DNA of 20,125 bases from a virus: positions 1 to 20,125 of the IMG/VR virus record IMGVR_UViG_3300017964_000113. One strand, given 5' to 3'. Below, one piece after another: positions 9,801 through 15,139 of the stretch. The notes beneath the pieces are model-generated. The model did no database searches. It worked only from the letters and a program-made list of their open reading frames with translations, and had not been told where the DNA came from. The number at the start of each line of letters is the position of its first letter. Within the stretch, counting starts at the first letter, position 1. Position numbers and translations under genes: made by a program.

Positions 9801-10887
9801 TACAGGTTTTAATGATAGTGCTTCGGATAATATCGTATTCTTTACAAACGGCGTAGCGGAGGCAAAATTAGACGGAACAGCTCTTTATGTAGATGAAGTT
9901 AGATCATTAACAGCAGATGGAAATTTTACTATCTATTACCCAAATGGGTACCCTGATGGACAGAACACTGGAAACGGAAAAGTAATAATTTATCCGGCTA
10001 CAGACTTACTAAAAAACGTAACTATAGGTACTGCAGCAACAAATGCAAGTTTAAGTGTAAATGGCAATTTTACTAGCACAGGAAAAAGCACATTTTCAAA
10101 AATATTTGACGAAAGTTTAAATGAAGAATTTCTAGTTGCAGGAAGATCAAAATTTGAAAATTCAGTAGAGATTACAGCAAGTACAACTATCGGCACAATA
10201 GATGTTGAGCAAGAACTCCATGTTTATGATAAAATAAAAATTTCAAAAAAGACTGAGGGTAATAATGCTAAATTATATACCGGTGACAATATTTTAGAAA
10301 TTAAGACAACAAACGATGAGTCAGATCCACAAGCAATTGCCTACGGAAGGATAGACTTATATAATGATGTAGTAGTAAAAAGGAACCTAACTGTTGATGG
10401 AAATATTAACCCAGATACTACTAATACAAGAATGATAGGTAGTGCAGATCTTAAATGGAATACTATTTATGCAACTACGTTTAATGGTACTGCATTAACT
10501 GCTCAATATGCCGACTTAGCTGAGAATTATTTAGCAGACAAAGAGTATGATGCCGGAACCGTGTTGATTTTTGGTGGTCAAAATGAAGTCACCGATACGG
10601 ATATAAAATGCAATAGACGTGTAGCAGGTGTAGTATCTTCTAATCCGGCTTATTTAATGAATGCTGACTGTACAGGAGAACATGTAACACCAATAGCATT
10701 ACAAGGGCGTGTACCATGTAAAGTCATCGGTATTGTAGAAAAAGGCGATTTATTAGTTTCTAGTGCAATGTCAGGCTATGCTATTGTTGATAACGATCCG
10801 CCAATAGGAACAGTCTTAGGTAAAGCAGTAGGAGAAAAAACCAACGACGGTAAGGGCGTTGTTGAAATTGTAGTAGGAAGAGTATAA
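889..10887 (+). CDS. Giant multidomain virion/tail structural protein (3332 aa)
   Basis: One uninterrupted frame starts at an ATG eight bases after AGGAG. Residues 5-33 form a short module (INIG...NDGTGD...R.SF.K.N.NF) shared with the gene at 14414. Residues about 590-830 hold three similar beta-rich segments around TT..H.. turns, like FCCH-type repeats. Around residue 1003, PIRIMNNVSIVGDEFRR resembles the entry to a right-handed beta-helix. Blocks near 1385 (NDEMDVFLLGD) and 1564 (NDYTQVNDLGYG) match segments I associate with large structural proteins of marine T4-like phages. Residues about 2263-2335 (QVWERRKGRVFW; EFSADDTF) are followed by a collar-like block near 2392-2413 (RITNVGPPTEPTDAITKAYV) typical of fibres. 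The last ~125 residues start at YADLAENYLAD (3207) and resemble the intramolecular-chaperone/Peptidase_G2-like end of phage fibres. It is likely a very long fibre or baseplate-periphery protein. The domain names are judged by eye. Confidence 0.9.
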   Translation: MGIQIINIGVEGNDGTGDSIRESFRKTNENFNELFGLLGDEGNIIEWTRLGGTPDEYESNKVLFSGNIDISGGTLPTLSWAGFVSDNYVNSNDNDSILVSYAPGAIILRATFNELSQDPSPTLSAGLNAAGSGIAGVVIDADAVGQFNAAHGTSYTEDDFVMTRRYADDRYISSALPQEGAEQPTGVLHYTLEIERYIDGGAQILYHYNAAQELQENAGHGIDSAFNGYGFTYYAEDVKNPNLIVGQTYYIRVVSDTLLWFYDDKGNAQTADENIAANTRIDLTPTGEILIADTDIHTITDANYDSTLSGRYLGNELIPRKNLILREGDKLVGPLDLHDHPGDLAGVKSTAVDDYRSVTKFYVDNTANHTSPENIYVSTGGDDLMTNVPVGLEGTCEKYAYASINAAARRAEELMLAAPVTPGPYMQTLTHSNYTAAATVLKAEIDIPSDNTARKLIDENILFLQKESLAFLKSTYPNFTFEDNDIELYVEEILSAISMDINRGSQSNFLTKRAANNFYSSVSRRILIRKHQAEFIGLVNFLNRYLLGSVGLTTGGILNNLRYQTVSIASIQTKIIDENNLEVAVSPAILTTDSLHGWPTGATILIENAIGLEYQNISQINDKIFYIKRLTEDNEISFELYLDQQLNTPFNGFTYTDYAGGGTVSRLWQTDEMQTLGILEYQIAEITSTFPARITTNVAHNLNNFSNANSATIRITGVQETSDNGPILADLFNEKDFTILTTEDPNQFYLFNDSGFKLARVSSISFSSNQIVITTTSAHDFIDGEAIVITEINSPSDLNQVQYFAKIDESNSLYIKLVDDLGNDIVPDPSWSYTGGGIITSSANAINSTNFIHVADTGIFTKEEAGANESSLIGVNSRFDTFRNIINQGLGVSTDTVYGSTYKLVLNNGTGYYTDQTQDTNADALPGKVLRGKTSNALGKIVNFYNNVQNEATVAESNPTVFQVFLLTPKDFTIGEELEFGNYINDKEITIKIETGIYEEDYPIRIMNNVSIVGDEFRRVIIKPKTQGTSNIARISQSKWATNYFYRDNEFDGLQIARGGTDFINQVGELQGKFGYHYLQDPSKPTNIGEDGVTTNYGGYQTSADIIAANKDYLIEETNYYLKSVTPEVPYNTEKSRRDTGYVIDALIADLKIGGNSNILEMQGSFYGGQFTGPEQESACSAALSNIKTLATSLVQNIAPTYFIQQQAFTAETGTEYFPSSGDLRIIIGSGHGLNVGDYIEILPESLVFTCEADNHTTLHYYPDPASPAYKTKIQIQSLYDTTGIVVNVGTHNSITEPSIVPHIFRKTESQDNSITVKRYEAGSTVVTDIEPVDLRITGEPDELTAYALNDLETRSSVMSIIDVLINQLVFVFDPDYNPPLRNDEMDVFLLGDTTILRQITCRGHGGFMAVLDPDNQILTKSPYIQTASSFSKSINKQTFAGGMFVDAYVGNLPTKITGVVAESSKTIILDDGSSTQGYFTLGIQSDVGEGLRIREPQLPCPFYLDGRRFQINAISDYNSFAGTAKIYLDASSNNKQGFIPEQIPNLIYPMGIFLQTAGNRSILGNDYTQVNDLGYGLLCTNGAFSEMVSMFTYYCHVAYYAANGAEIRSLNGSNGYGNFGLVAEGADPNEIPDQVVLTYDMVQPLKAFTTSQNPNEYEQTSITVYDAKRMPTAGSEFTVDHGTVTIDGTQVDVGILNYVVSSVTSLSDRDASSTRLIRMATSQTFAEGTKLQFSGEITGVVAANHYNDNWLSLRSLSSEISTLTTIVGILDASNVQITTYDPAIIITEVDTDGIVGIVNQDDVVNGGVTALDTSNQGSILVAAGFLGLQNVFTKTTGDGYGLCVDIGPDQSITIVTTGQNYAANDAITISFNDGSNDLEITGITVDTVHGTSKGIYSNLVYRLDIIADNTTPIDKFPVLQGDIPHDTYLEYRDYTIFQFSNVNDRAGLVTRPSTAINLDESDDVTYRSLAFQSVDSISRDILTNDGTLATVEVGYDYITLQTLTFNSTNPTNDFIGDNCGNTIGDTRIAILPLDDAQGLYGQIARITKDTTNYSAHGIITDTTDPNYVGGMIFTHQGKTHRIINYKELVKLTLSTQISAVQDDMLTQASTGASAKIAANYSSENIIFVYDIQNELTTGTATIDGATVTISNINIGRNAAFIDIAPLDSIANGIGWTATDLTASSTYGISAPMLSDEARKFYVGLPALSSAEITVRISLCRATGHDFTQIGTGGFNTSNYPNVILGPPTESLADSYTSAPNAFKAQVWERRKGRVFWVSTDQYGFFRVGKFFEVDQGTGDITFSGQVGLSSANSLGFKKGVVIDEFSADDTFADLSGKAVPVEKAIAGYINRVLGYNPQALTQITGAQRIGTGFLTLNGVTPLEGNIDANQFRITNVGPPTEPTDAITKAYVDANVERFNSLGVLRDFYETPLEGSAGELIVATGRFIMYTEIESGGGAFSVGQTIKGNQSGATGFIVHVETINDILLSNTGSGTRKIIYTLTSATNFNAGIDIVSNWTPDGQTPEGSSAAMLTNNINEDLGGPYQEYTHASVISDSDVKWLISKPADGQDANISNTKIDLTIQSEVIFDSMINPDARIKQSKLDMQSATVYSDTFSSITQADLGLSAFNSKEFSTLGTIRLTTPITANEGDPITQGTLGATAEATIARTVTNSDLITIRLNSGNFIAGTSTNEFPNNVVKENILDSPASASAVENTGWIELKTATSDADGVTLPKLSWMQQFEVIGRKSAVAGNGHSTAEHVTFKEVINLGGGVHDDDFGISYTAGQNDVLLRSAVGTYGTKKLAYLPTQDTFVVRNPTPPQTGDPRAGSIQVSSLIIGSNVNAEVLALYANNSNQIELKSPTGNRTILKAGSSDAETRFTVEMPDQLNVGDARFTHGTERHLVEVSSDIQSNAKNTAPNALEDYTKGFVASNWIYTKGIEAIDEANIRNSTNTATVGNTGGTGMVFGAHTGFNDSASDNIVFFTNGVAEAKLDGTALYVDEVRSLTADGNFTIYYPNGYPDGQNTGNGKVIIYPATDLLKNVTIGTAATNASLSVNGNFTSTGKSTFSKIFDESLNEEFLVAGRSKFENSVEITASTTIGTIDVEQELHVYDKIKISKKTEGNNAKLYTGDNILEIKTTNDESDPQAIAYGRIDLYNDVVVKRNLTVDGNINPDTTNTRMIGSADLKWNTIYATTFNGTALTAQYADLAENYLADKEYDAGTVLIFGGQNEVTDTDIKCNRRVAGVVSSNPAYLMNADCTGEHVTPIALQGRVPCKVIGIVEKGDLLVSSAMSGYAIVDNDPPIGTVLGKAVGEKTNDGKGVVEIVVGRV

Positions 10888-10894
10888 GAGTATA

Positions 10895-10902
10895 GCTAAA
10901 TA
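10895..10902 (+). promoter_or_regulatory. Weak candidate late promoter (GCTAAATA)
   Basis: GCTAAATA lies in the 43-base gap between the giant structural gene and the fibre gene at 10931. It keeps the TAAATA core of the late octamer but differs at the first two positions. The following AT-only run and AGGAT ribosome site leave a leader of about 22 bases. It is weaker than the other candidates, and simple read-through from the upstream gene is an equally good explanation. Confidence 0.25.
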
Positions 10903-10930
10903 TATATTAAGTATATTAGGATAAAAAAAC

Positions 10931-12619
10931 ATGGCTAACAGATTTCCATTAATTATAGACGAAAATGACAATAAAATCAAAGAAATTCCAGAGAATGATA
11001 ATTTGTCATTACAAAACAATAATATCATTGGAGTGGTTAACATTACATCAGAAGGCACCATTACTGCTGAAAGTTTATATATCAACTCAGAAACTGTCAA
11101 CATAAATGGAAAAAATTTTAGTAATGTAGCATTCACAGGAAAATACATAGATCTCGTAGAACGCCCTTTACTTTTTACCGGTAGTTACAATGATTTAACA
11201 GATAAACCTACACTGTTTACTGGTAGTTACAATGATTTAACAGATAAACCTGCAAATTTAAGTCAATTCAATAATGATGTTGGATTTTTAACGTTATCTG
11301 AATCACCAACACTTTCTTTAATTGGTACAACTCTTCGTATTTCAAATGGCAACAGTGTTGATTTATCTGGATTAGGAAGTAGTGGTGATGGTATAGGAGC
11401 AGTCAATGGTATTGTAAAAGCAGACGGTGCAGGTAATATATCAGCAGCCGTGGCAGGAACAGATTACAGTACATTCGACGGTGATTATAATAGTTTGACG
11501 AATAAACCAACTATACCAAATGCATTAACAGATTTAGGCATTATCGACGGAACAAATGGTCAAGTATTAACAACAGACGGTGCAGGTAATTTTAGTTTCA
11601 CAACAGTTACTAGCGGTACAAGTTATACTGACAGTGATGTAGATACACATCTTAACACAAGTACAGCAGGTGTCAATGAAGTATTAAGTTGGACTGGTAC
11701 AGATTATGACTGGATAGCACAAACTGGCAGTAGCGGTGTAAGTACATTTGGTATTGCTGGTAATACAGGTACACATACGTTTGATACATCAACAGAAACA
11801 TTAACATTCCTTGGCACAACAGGACAAATTAATGCAAGCATAGCCGCAAATAATGTTACGCTAGAACTAGATCCGAACATCAACAGTATTACAAGTATCG
11901 CGTTCGAAGGTACTACAGACGACAATTTTGAAACAACTATTAGTGCAATAGATCCAACTGCTGATCGTACAATACAATTCCCAGATGCTAGCGGTACAGT
12001 AGCACTTACTAGTGATCTTGGAAGTAGTACAGATACACTTAGTGATGTAACTGCACGTGGTGCTGTTACTAGCGATGCTGTTACAATTAACAATACACTC
12101 ACCGTAACAAGTTTAGATAGTACAGGACTTGGATTTGCAACATTACAAAGTGCAAGTGATATTAGTTTAAATGCTGTTGGTGATATCAATGCAAATAGTA
12201 GTAAAATTACAAACGTAGTAGATCCAATTGATTTACAGGATGCGGCTACTAAGAATTATGTAGATACTGCAATTAGTAACAATCTGCTAAGTTTTAATAT
12301 TACTGCACCAGATAGCAGTAGATACAGCTATACTGGTAGTGGATTTATTGCTGCAACTGATAACCCTGTACTATACTTATATCGTGGATTTACATATCTT
12401 TTTATTATCAATTCACCAGGTCATCCGTTCTACTTTACCACTGACAGCGGTGATAATTTTGCTAGCGGAACATACTTTGGCGAGTATACTGATGGTGTAA
12501 CTGGTTCAAGAACTGATAATGGTACGATTACATTTATGGTACCAATGAATGCTCCAGCAGACCTTTATTATTACTGTGGAAATCATTCTGCAATGAATGG
12601 TTCAATCAGGTGTAGGTAA
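10931..12619 (+). CDS. Tail fibre protein with tandem repeats and C-terminal cupredoxin-like domain
   Basis: This 562-residue protein begins MANRFPLIIDENDNKIKEIP, an N-terminus I associate with marine T4-like fibres. Residues 67-108 are three tandem 14-residue units (FTG.Y.DL...P), with a fourth diverged copy near 177-188 (FDGDYNSLTNKP). The middle is Ser/Thr/Gly/Asp-rich beta-fibre sequence with blocks such as DRTIQFPDASGTVALTSD and a collar-like ITNVVDPIDLQDAATKNYV. The last ~110 residues look like a small cupredoxin: His498 in GHPF, then Cys549, His552 and Met555 in YYYCGNHSAM, spaced as possible type-1 copper ligands after a beta-sandwich-like stretch. It probably forms a trimeric host-recognition fibre with this domain at its tip; metal binding is inferred. 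It ends 15 bases before the protease gene. The first ATG is supported by AGGAT upstream. Confidence 0.87.
   Translation: MANRFPLIIDENDNKIKEIPENDNLSLQNNNIIGVVNITSEGTITAESLYINSETVNINGKNFSNVAFTGKYIDLVERPLLFTGSYNDLTDKPTLFTGSYNDLTDKPANLSQFNNDVGFLTLSESPTLSLIGTTLRISNGNSVDLSGLGSSGDGIGAVNGIVKADGAGNISAAVAGTDYSTFDGDYNSLTNKPTIPNALTDLGIIDGTNGQVLTTDGAGNFSFTTVTSGTSYTDSDVDTHLNTSTAGVNEVLSWTGTDYDWIAQTGSSGVSTFGIAGNTGTHTFDTSTETLTFLGTTGQINASIAANNVTLELDPNINSITSIAFEGTTDDNFETTISAIDPTADRTIQFPDASGTVALTSDLGSSTDTLSDVTARGAVTSDAVTINNTLTVTSLDSTGLGFATLQSASDISLNAVGDINANSSKITNVVDPIDLQDAATKNYVDTAISNNLLSFNITAPDSSRYSYTGSGFIAATDNPVLYLYRGFTYLFIINSPGHPFYFTTDSGDNFASGTYFGEYTDGVTGSRTDNGTITFMVPMNAPADLYYYCGNHSAMNGSIRCR
11129..11254 (+). 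repeat. Three tandem 42-bp in-frame repeats in the fibre gene
   Basis: Three consecutive 42-base units start at 11129, 11171 and 11213. Each encodes 14 residues of the form (A/L)FTG.Y.DL...P... The second and third are almost identical in DNA, differing only at a few bases, while the first is diverged. The near-identity of two copies suggests recent slippage or duplication. Such units typically extend the fibre shaft. Confidence 0.85.
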
Positions 12620-12620
12620 A

Positions 12621-12634
12621 GGATAGGATAGGAT
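12621..12634 (+). promoter_or_regulatory. Repeated ribosome binding site (GGATA x3) for the protease gene
   Basis: The 15 bases between the fibre stop codon and the protease ATG contain GGATA three times in a row, with the last A being the first base of the start codon. Each copy gives an AGGAT anti-Shine-Dalgarno match at a different spacing. This supports the chosen ATG at 12635. The array may be simple slippage. Confidence 0.6.
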
Positions 12635-14182
12635 ATGAGTACTGAAGACCAAAACAGAGCCGTTGTTACACTACACAAAGGCGTAGATACAGAAGAATTT
12701 GTAAACCAGATGATGGATGCTGGATACGATTTACATGACGAAAAGCCCGGCAGTAAACGTAACTTTGACTTTGTTATGACTCAGGAACAAGCCGCCGAAT
12801 TACGAAAAGATCCACGTATTATAGATGTACGTTATGGTAGTAAAATTGAAAACGGATATCATCTCATTAATGCAAGTTTAGATGAAATTACACGAGCTTA
12901 TGAGAAAGGGAATACACTAGCATCTGATCAAGGCAATTGGGGACTATTAAGTTGTACTAGTGGTGCTGATCCATATGGTGGCATAAGCGGAACTGTTCCT
13001 TATAATTTTCCATATACACTAAGCGGTCAAGACATTGATGTAGTAATTCAAGATACTGGTATTCAACCAGATCACCCAGAATTTATTAGCGATGCTGACG
13101 GAGCAACAGTAAGATACCAACAAGTTGATTGGCCAAGTATCAGTGGACTGAGTGCTACATACACACAGCCAGCGCAATATCACAGAGATATTGATGGACA
13201 CGGAACACACGTTGCAGGTATTGCAGTGGGTAGACGATTTGGTTGGGCTCGTAATGCCAACATCTACAGTCTAAAAATCTTAGACGATCCTGGTAATACA
13301 TTTGGTACAAGTGCAAGTTTTAACATGCTAAGAGCTTGGCATAACAGTAAAAAGGCAAGTAACCCACAAGATGATAGTGTACCTATTCGTCCAACTATTG
13401 TTAACATGAGTTGGGGATATTTTGCTGTCTATGAAAATATTGTTGGTGGAGAATATCGCGGCGCATTATGGAGTGGTACTACTATGCAAGGACAGTATGG
13501 TATGATACAAGGTCAACAGTACGAAGGTGAGTGGACACATCCAATTCGTGTTGCTAGTGTTGATGCTGATATTCAAGACTGTTTAGATGATGGTATTATC
13601 ATGGTTGCGGCAGCCGGAAATGGCAGTCATAAATGTGATGTGCCTGGCGGACAGGATTACGACAACTTCTGGACTAGCAGTGTATACGGCACAACATATT
13701 ATCATCGTGGATCAACACCTATGGCTCAGCCAGGTGTTATCAGTGTAGGTAATATCAGTTATGTGTATGAGAGTGGGCAGGAACCGCTGTTTAACAGTAG
13801 TGAAAAGGGACCACGTGTAGATATTAGCGCACCAGGCGGTCCTATTATGAGTAGTATTGCAACAGGTAGTACAAAAGCATTGGCTAATGGAACATCAGCA
13901 CACCCAGATAATGCCAGTTGGGAAATCAGTAAACTAAGTGGAACCAGTATGGCATCTCCACAAGTTGCTGGTGTACTGGCATGTTTGTTGGAGGCTAGAC
14001 CACATTATACACAGGCTCAGTGTTTGCGTTGGTTACAGGAAGTTAGCGAAAGTAATAGACTGTATGATCCTACAACTGGTATTCCTAGTACAGACTATAA
14101 TAATAAACGTGCATTGCAAGGTGCTGCAAACCTTTATCTAAAAACTCCTTTTGTAGGAACTCAACCTTATAACGTAAGCTAA
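12635..14182 (+). CDS. Subtilisin-like serine protease (S8 family)
   Basis: A 515-residue protein with an intact S8 catalytic triad. Asp140 is in VVIQDTGIQPDHPEF, His189 in DGHGTHVAG, and Ser438 in SGTSMASPQVAG; Asn329 in AAAGNG is the likely oxyanion-hole residue. Residues about 8-75 look like an I9-type inhibitor propeptide (RAVVTLHKGVD...FDFVMT...RIIDVRYG), so it is probably made as a self-inhibited zymogen. No signal peptide is visible, which fits a protease acting inside the infected cell or packaged in the virion rather than secreted. It sits between fibre genes, so maturation of tail proteins is a plausible role, as is digestion of host surface material. G+C is higher than in the flanks (31 of 60 bases at 13201-13260) and CGT is favoured for Arg, unlike the AGA-rich neighbours, hinting at separate acquisition. 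Confidence 0.95.
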   Translation: MSTEDQNRAVVTLHKGVDTEEFVNQMMDAGYDLHDEKPGSKRNFDFVMTQEQAAELRKDPRIIDVRYGSKIENGYHLINASLDEITRAYEKGNTLASDQGNWGLLSCTSGADPYGGISGTVPYNFPYTLSGQDIDVVIQDTGIQPDHPEFISDADGATVRYQQVDWPSISGLSATYTQPAQYHRDIDGHGTHVAGIAVGRRFGWARNANIYSLKILDDPGNTFGTSASFNMLRAWHNSKKASNPQDDSVPIRPTIVNMSWGYFAVYENIVGGEYRGALWSGTTMQGQYGMIQGQQYEGEWTHPIRVASVDADIQDCLDDGIIMVAAAGNGSHKCDVPGGQDYDNFWTSSVYGTTYYHRGSTPMAQPGVISVGNISYVYESGQEPLFNSSEKGPRVDISAPGGPIMSSIATGSTKALANGTSAHPDNASWEISKLSGTSMASPQVAGVLACLLEARPHYTQAQCLRWLQEVSESNRLYDPTTGIPSTDYNNKRALQGAANLYLKTPFVGTQPYNVS

Positions 14183-14219
14183 GAGGTAACATGCTCAAAA
14201 TAGGCACACAATTAGCAAG

Positions 14220-14227
14220 GATAAATA
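14220..14227 (+). promoter_or_regulatory. Candidate T4-type late promoter (GATAAATA)
   Basis: GATAAATA matches seven of eight bases of TATAAATA and lies 25 bases before the ATG of the short frame at 14253, downstream of the protease stop. It could drive the following structural genes at 14414 and 15136. It is inferred from sequence match and position only. Confidence 0.5.
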
Positions 14228-14252
14228 CAAAAAGTAATTTAGGATTTTGCAT

Positions 14253-14405
14253 ATGGCGACAAGATATCCATTTGTAGGTATGGTAATGCCAGGATTTACA
14301 GTTTATCTGGGGGCGGAAATAAATCATTGTTCAGTCCATTTGGTAGACAGCCATCAACTATTAAAGAGAACAAATGTAAGTTTTACTGGAAATTTAACAA
14401 CTTAA
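14253..14405 (+). pseudogene. Short frame, possible remnant of a tail-fibre gene
   Basis: A 50-codon frame fills most of the 231-base gap between the protease and the next structural gene. It begins MATRYPFV, similar to the MANRFPLI start of the fibre at 10931, and ends TNVSFTGNLTT, reminiscent of the fibre phrase NVAFTGKY. Between these ends there is no fibre-like sequence. A late-promoter-like octamer and a modest AGGA site lie upstream. The simplest reading is a fibre gene that has lost its middle by deletion or frameshift. It could also be a real small protein or a chance frame. An overlapping 28-codon frame (14191-14277) with an AGAGGT site also exists but shows no recognisable sequence. 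Confidence 0.35.
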
Positions 14406-14413
14406 GGAAAATT

Positions 14414-15139
14414 ATGGCACTTAATACAATCAACGTAGGATACTTAGCCAATGATGGCACAGGCGACGATCTAAGAGAAGCATTTATCAAAGTCAATAAT
14501 AACTTCGACTACCTAGACAATAGGATAGTAAGCACTACTACTGGCATAGAAAACATAGGAAGTGGGGAAGGAATTTACGCCTATCAAGACGATGGAAATT
14601 ATAAATTCAAAAGTTTAAATGCAGGCTCTGGAATTACAATTACATCTTCAGCAAATACTATTACACTTGCAAGCAGCAGTGGTATAGAAAGATTAATTTT
14701 TGTAGCAGATGCTGGTTCTATATTGCAAGGTAACAGCACAGGACATATCAAGCTCTACGGCGAAAATAATGTAACCACCCGGACTGATCAAGAAGAAGCA
14801 AACACAATAAGAATTGGATTGTCAGGAGATAATCTTGTTGCTCTTGATCCTAATCCTAGATTAAGCGGACAGCTAAACGCAAATAGTCAAAATATTGTTG
14901 CAGCTAACGAAATAACTGCCAATACATTCACAGGTAATTTAACAGGACTAGTACACGGCATAGACATTAGACAAATAAACAATGTTATTGACAGCTTTGA
15001 TTTTGGCACTATCATACAAAATGCACAAAATATATTGGAATTTTTACTTTTTTCTTCTGACATAAATTTTGGTCCTTTTTTAGGTACAGCTGGATCTCCT
15101 GTTGTAGACATTACCATAGATGGCGGACCAATAGCATGA
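14414..15139 (+). CDS. Tail/baseplate structural protein with NDGTGD N-terminal module (241 aa)
   Basis: The frame is open further upstream, but the start chosen is the ATG at 14414. It follows AAGGA at good spacing, and the protein then begins MALNTINVGYLANDGTGDDL, lining up with the N-terminus of the giant protein (17 of 29 residues identical from INxG to the NF..L end). The middle is Gly/Ser/Thr/Asn-rich beta sequence (GSGITITSSANTITLASSSG), and a fibre-like stretch NANSQNIVAANEITANTFTG follows. The last ~45 residues (FDFGTIIQNAQNILEFLL, then a Gly/Pro-rich end) look like a terminal cap. I infer a virion structural protein attached through the same docking site as the giant protein. Its stop overlaps the next ATG as ATGA, implying coupled translation. 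The exact virion location is unknown. Confidence 0.82.
   Translation: MALNTINVGYLANDGTGDDLREAFIKVNNNFDYLDNRIVSTTTGIENIGSGEGIYAYQDDGNYKFKSLNAGSGITITSSANTITLASSSGIERLIFVADAGSILQGNSTGHIKLYGENNVTTRTDQEEANTIRIGLSGDNLVALDPNPRLSGQLNANSQNIVAANEITANTFTGNLTGLVHGIDIRQINNVIDSFDFGTIIQNAQNILEFLLFSSDINFGPFLGTAGSPVVDITIDGGPIA

Noticed and set aside
11704-12189. 161-codon open frame on the reverse strand inside the fibre gene
   Set aside because: The Val/Ser/Leu-rich product is the mirror of repetitive forward fibre codons (ACA, AGT, GAT); there is no start context and no recognisable domain.
10931-12619. Diversity-generating retroelement target in the fibre C-terminus
   Set aside because: No second similar template copy, no reverse transcriptase, and no adenine-specific variation pattern is visible in the window.
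14191-14277. 28-codon frame with a good AGAGGT site after the protease
   Set aside because: Too short to judge, no recognisable sequence, and it overlaps the equally short frame at 14253 in another phase.
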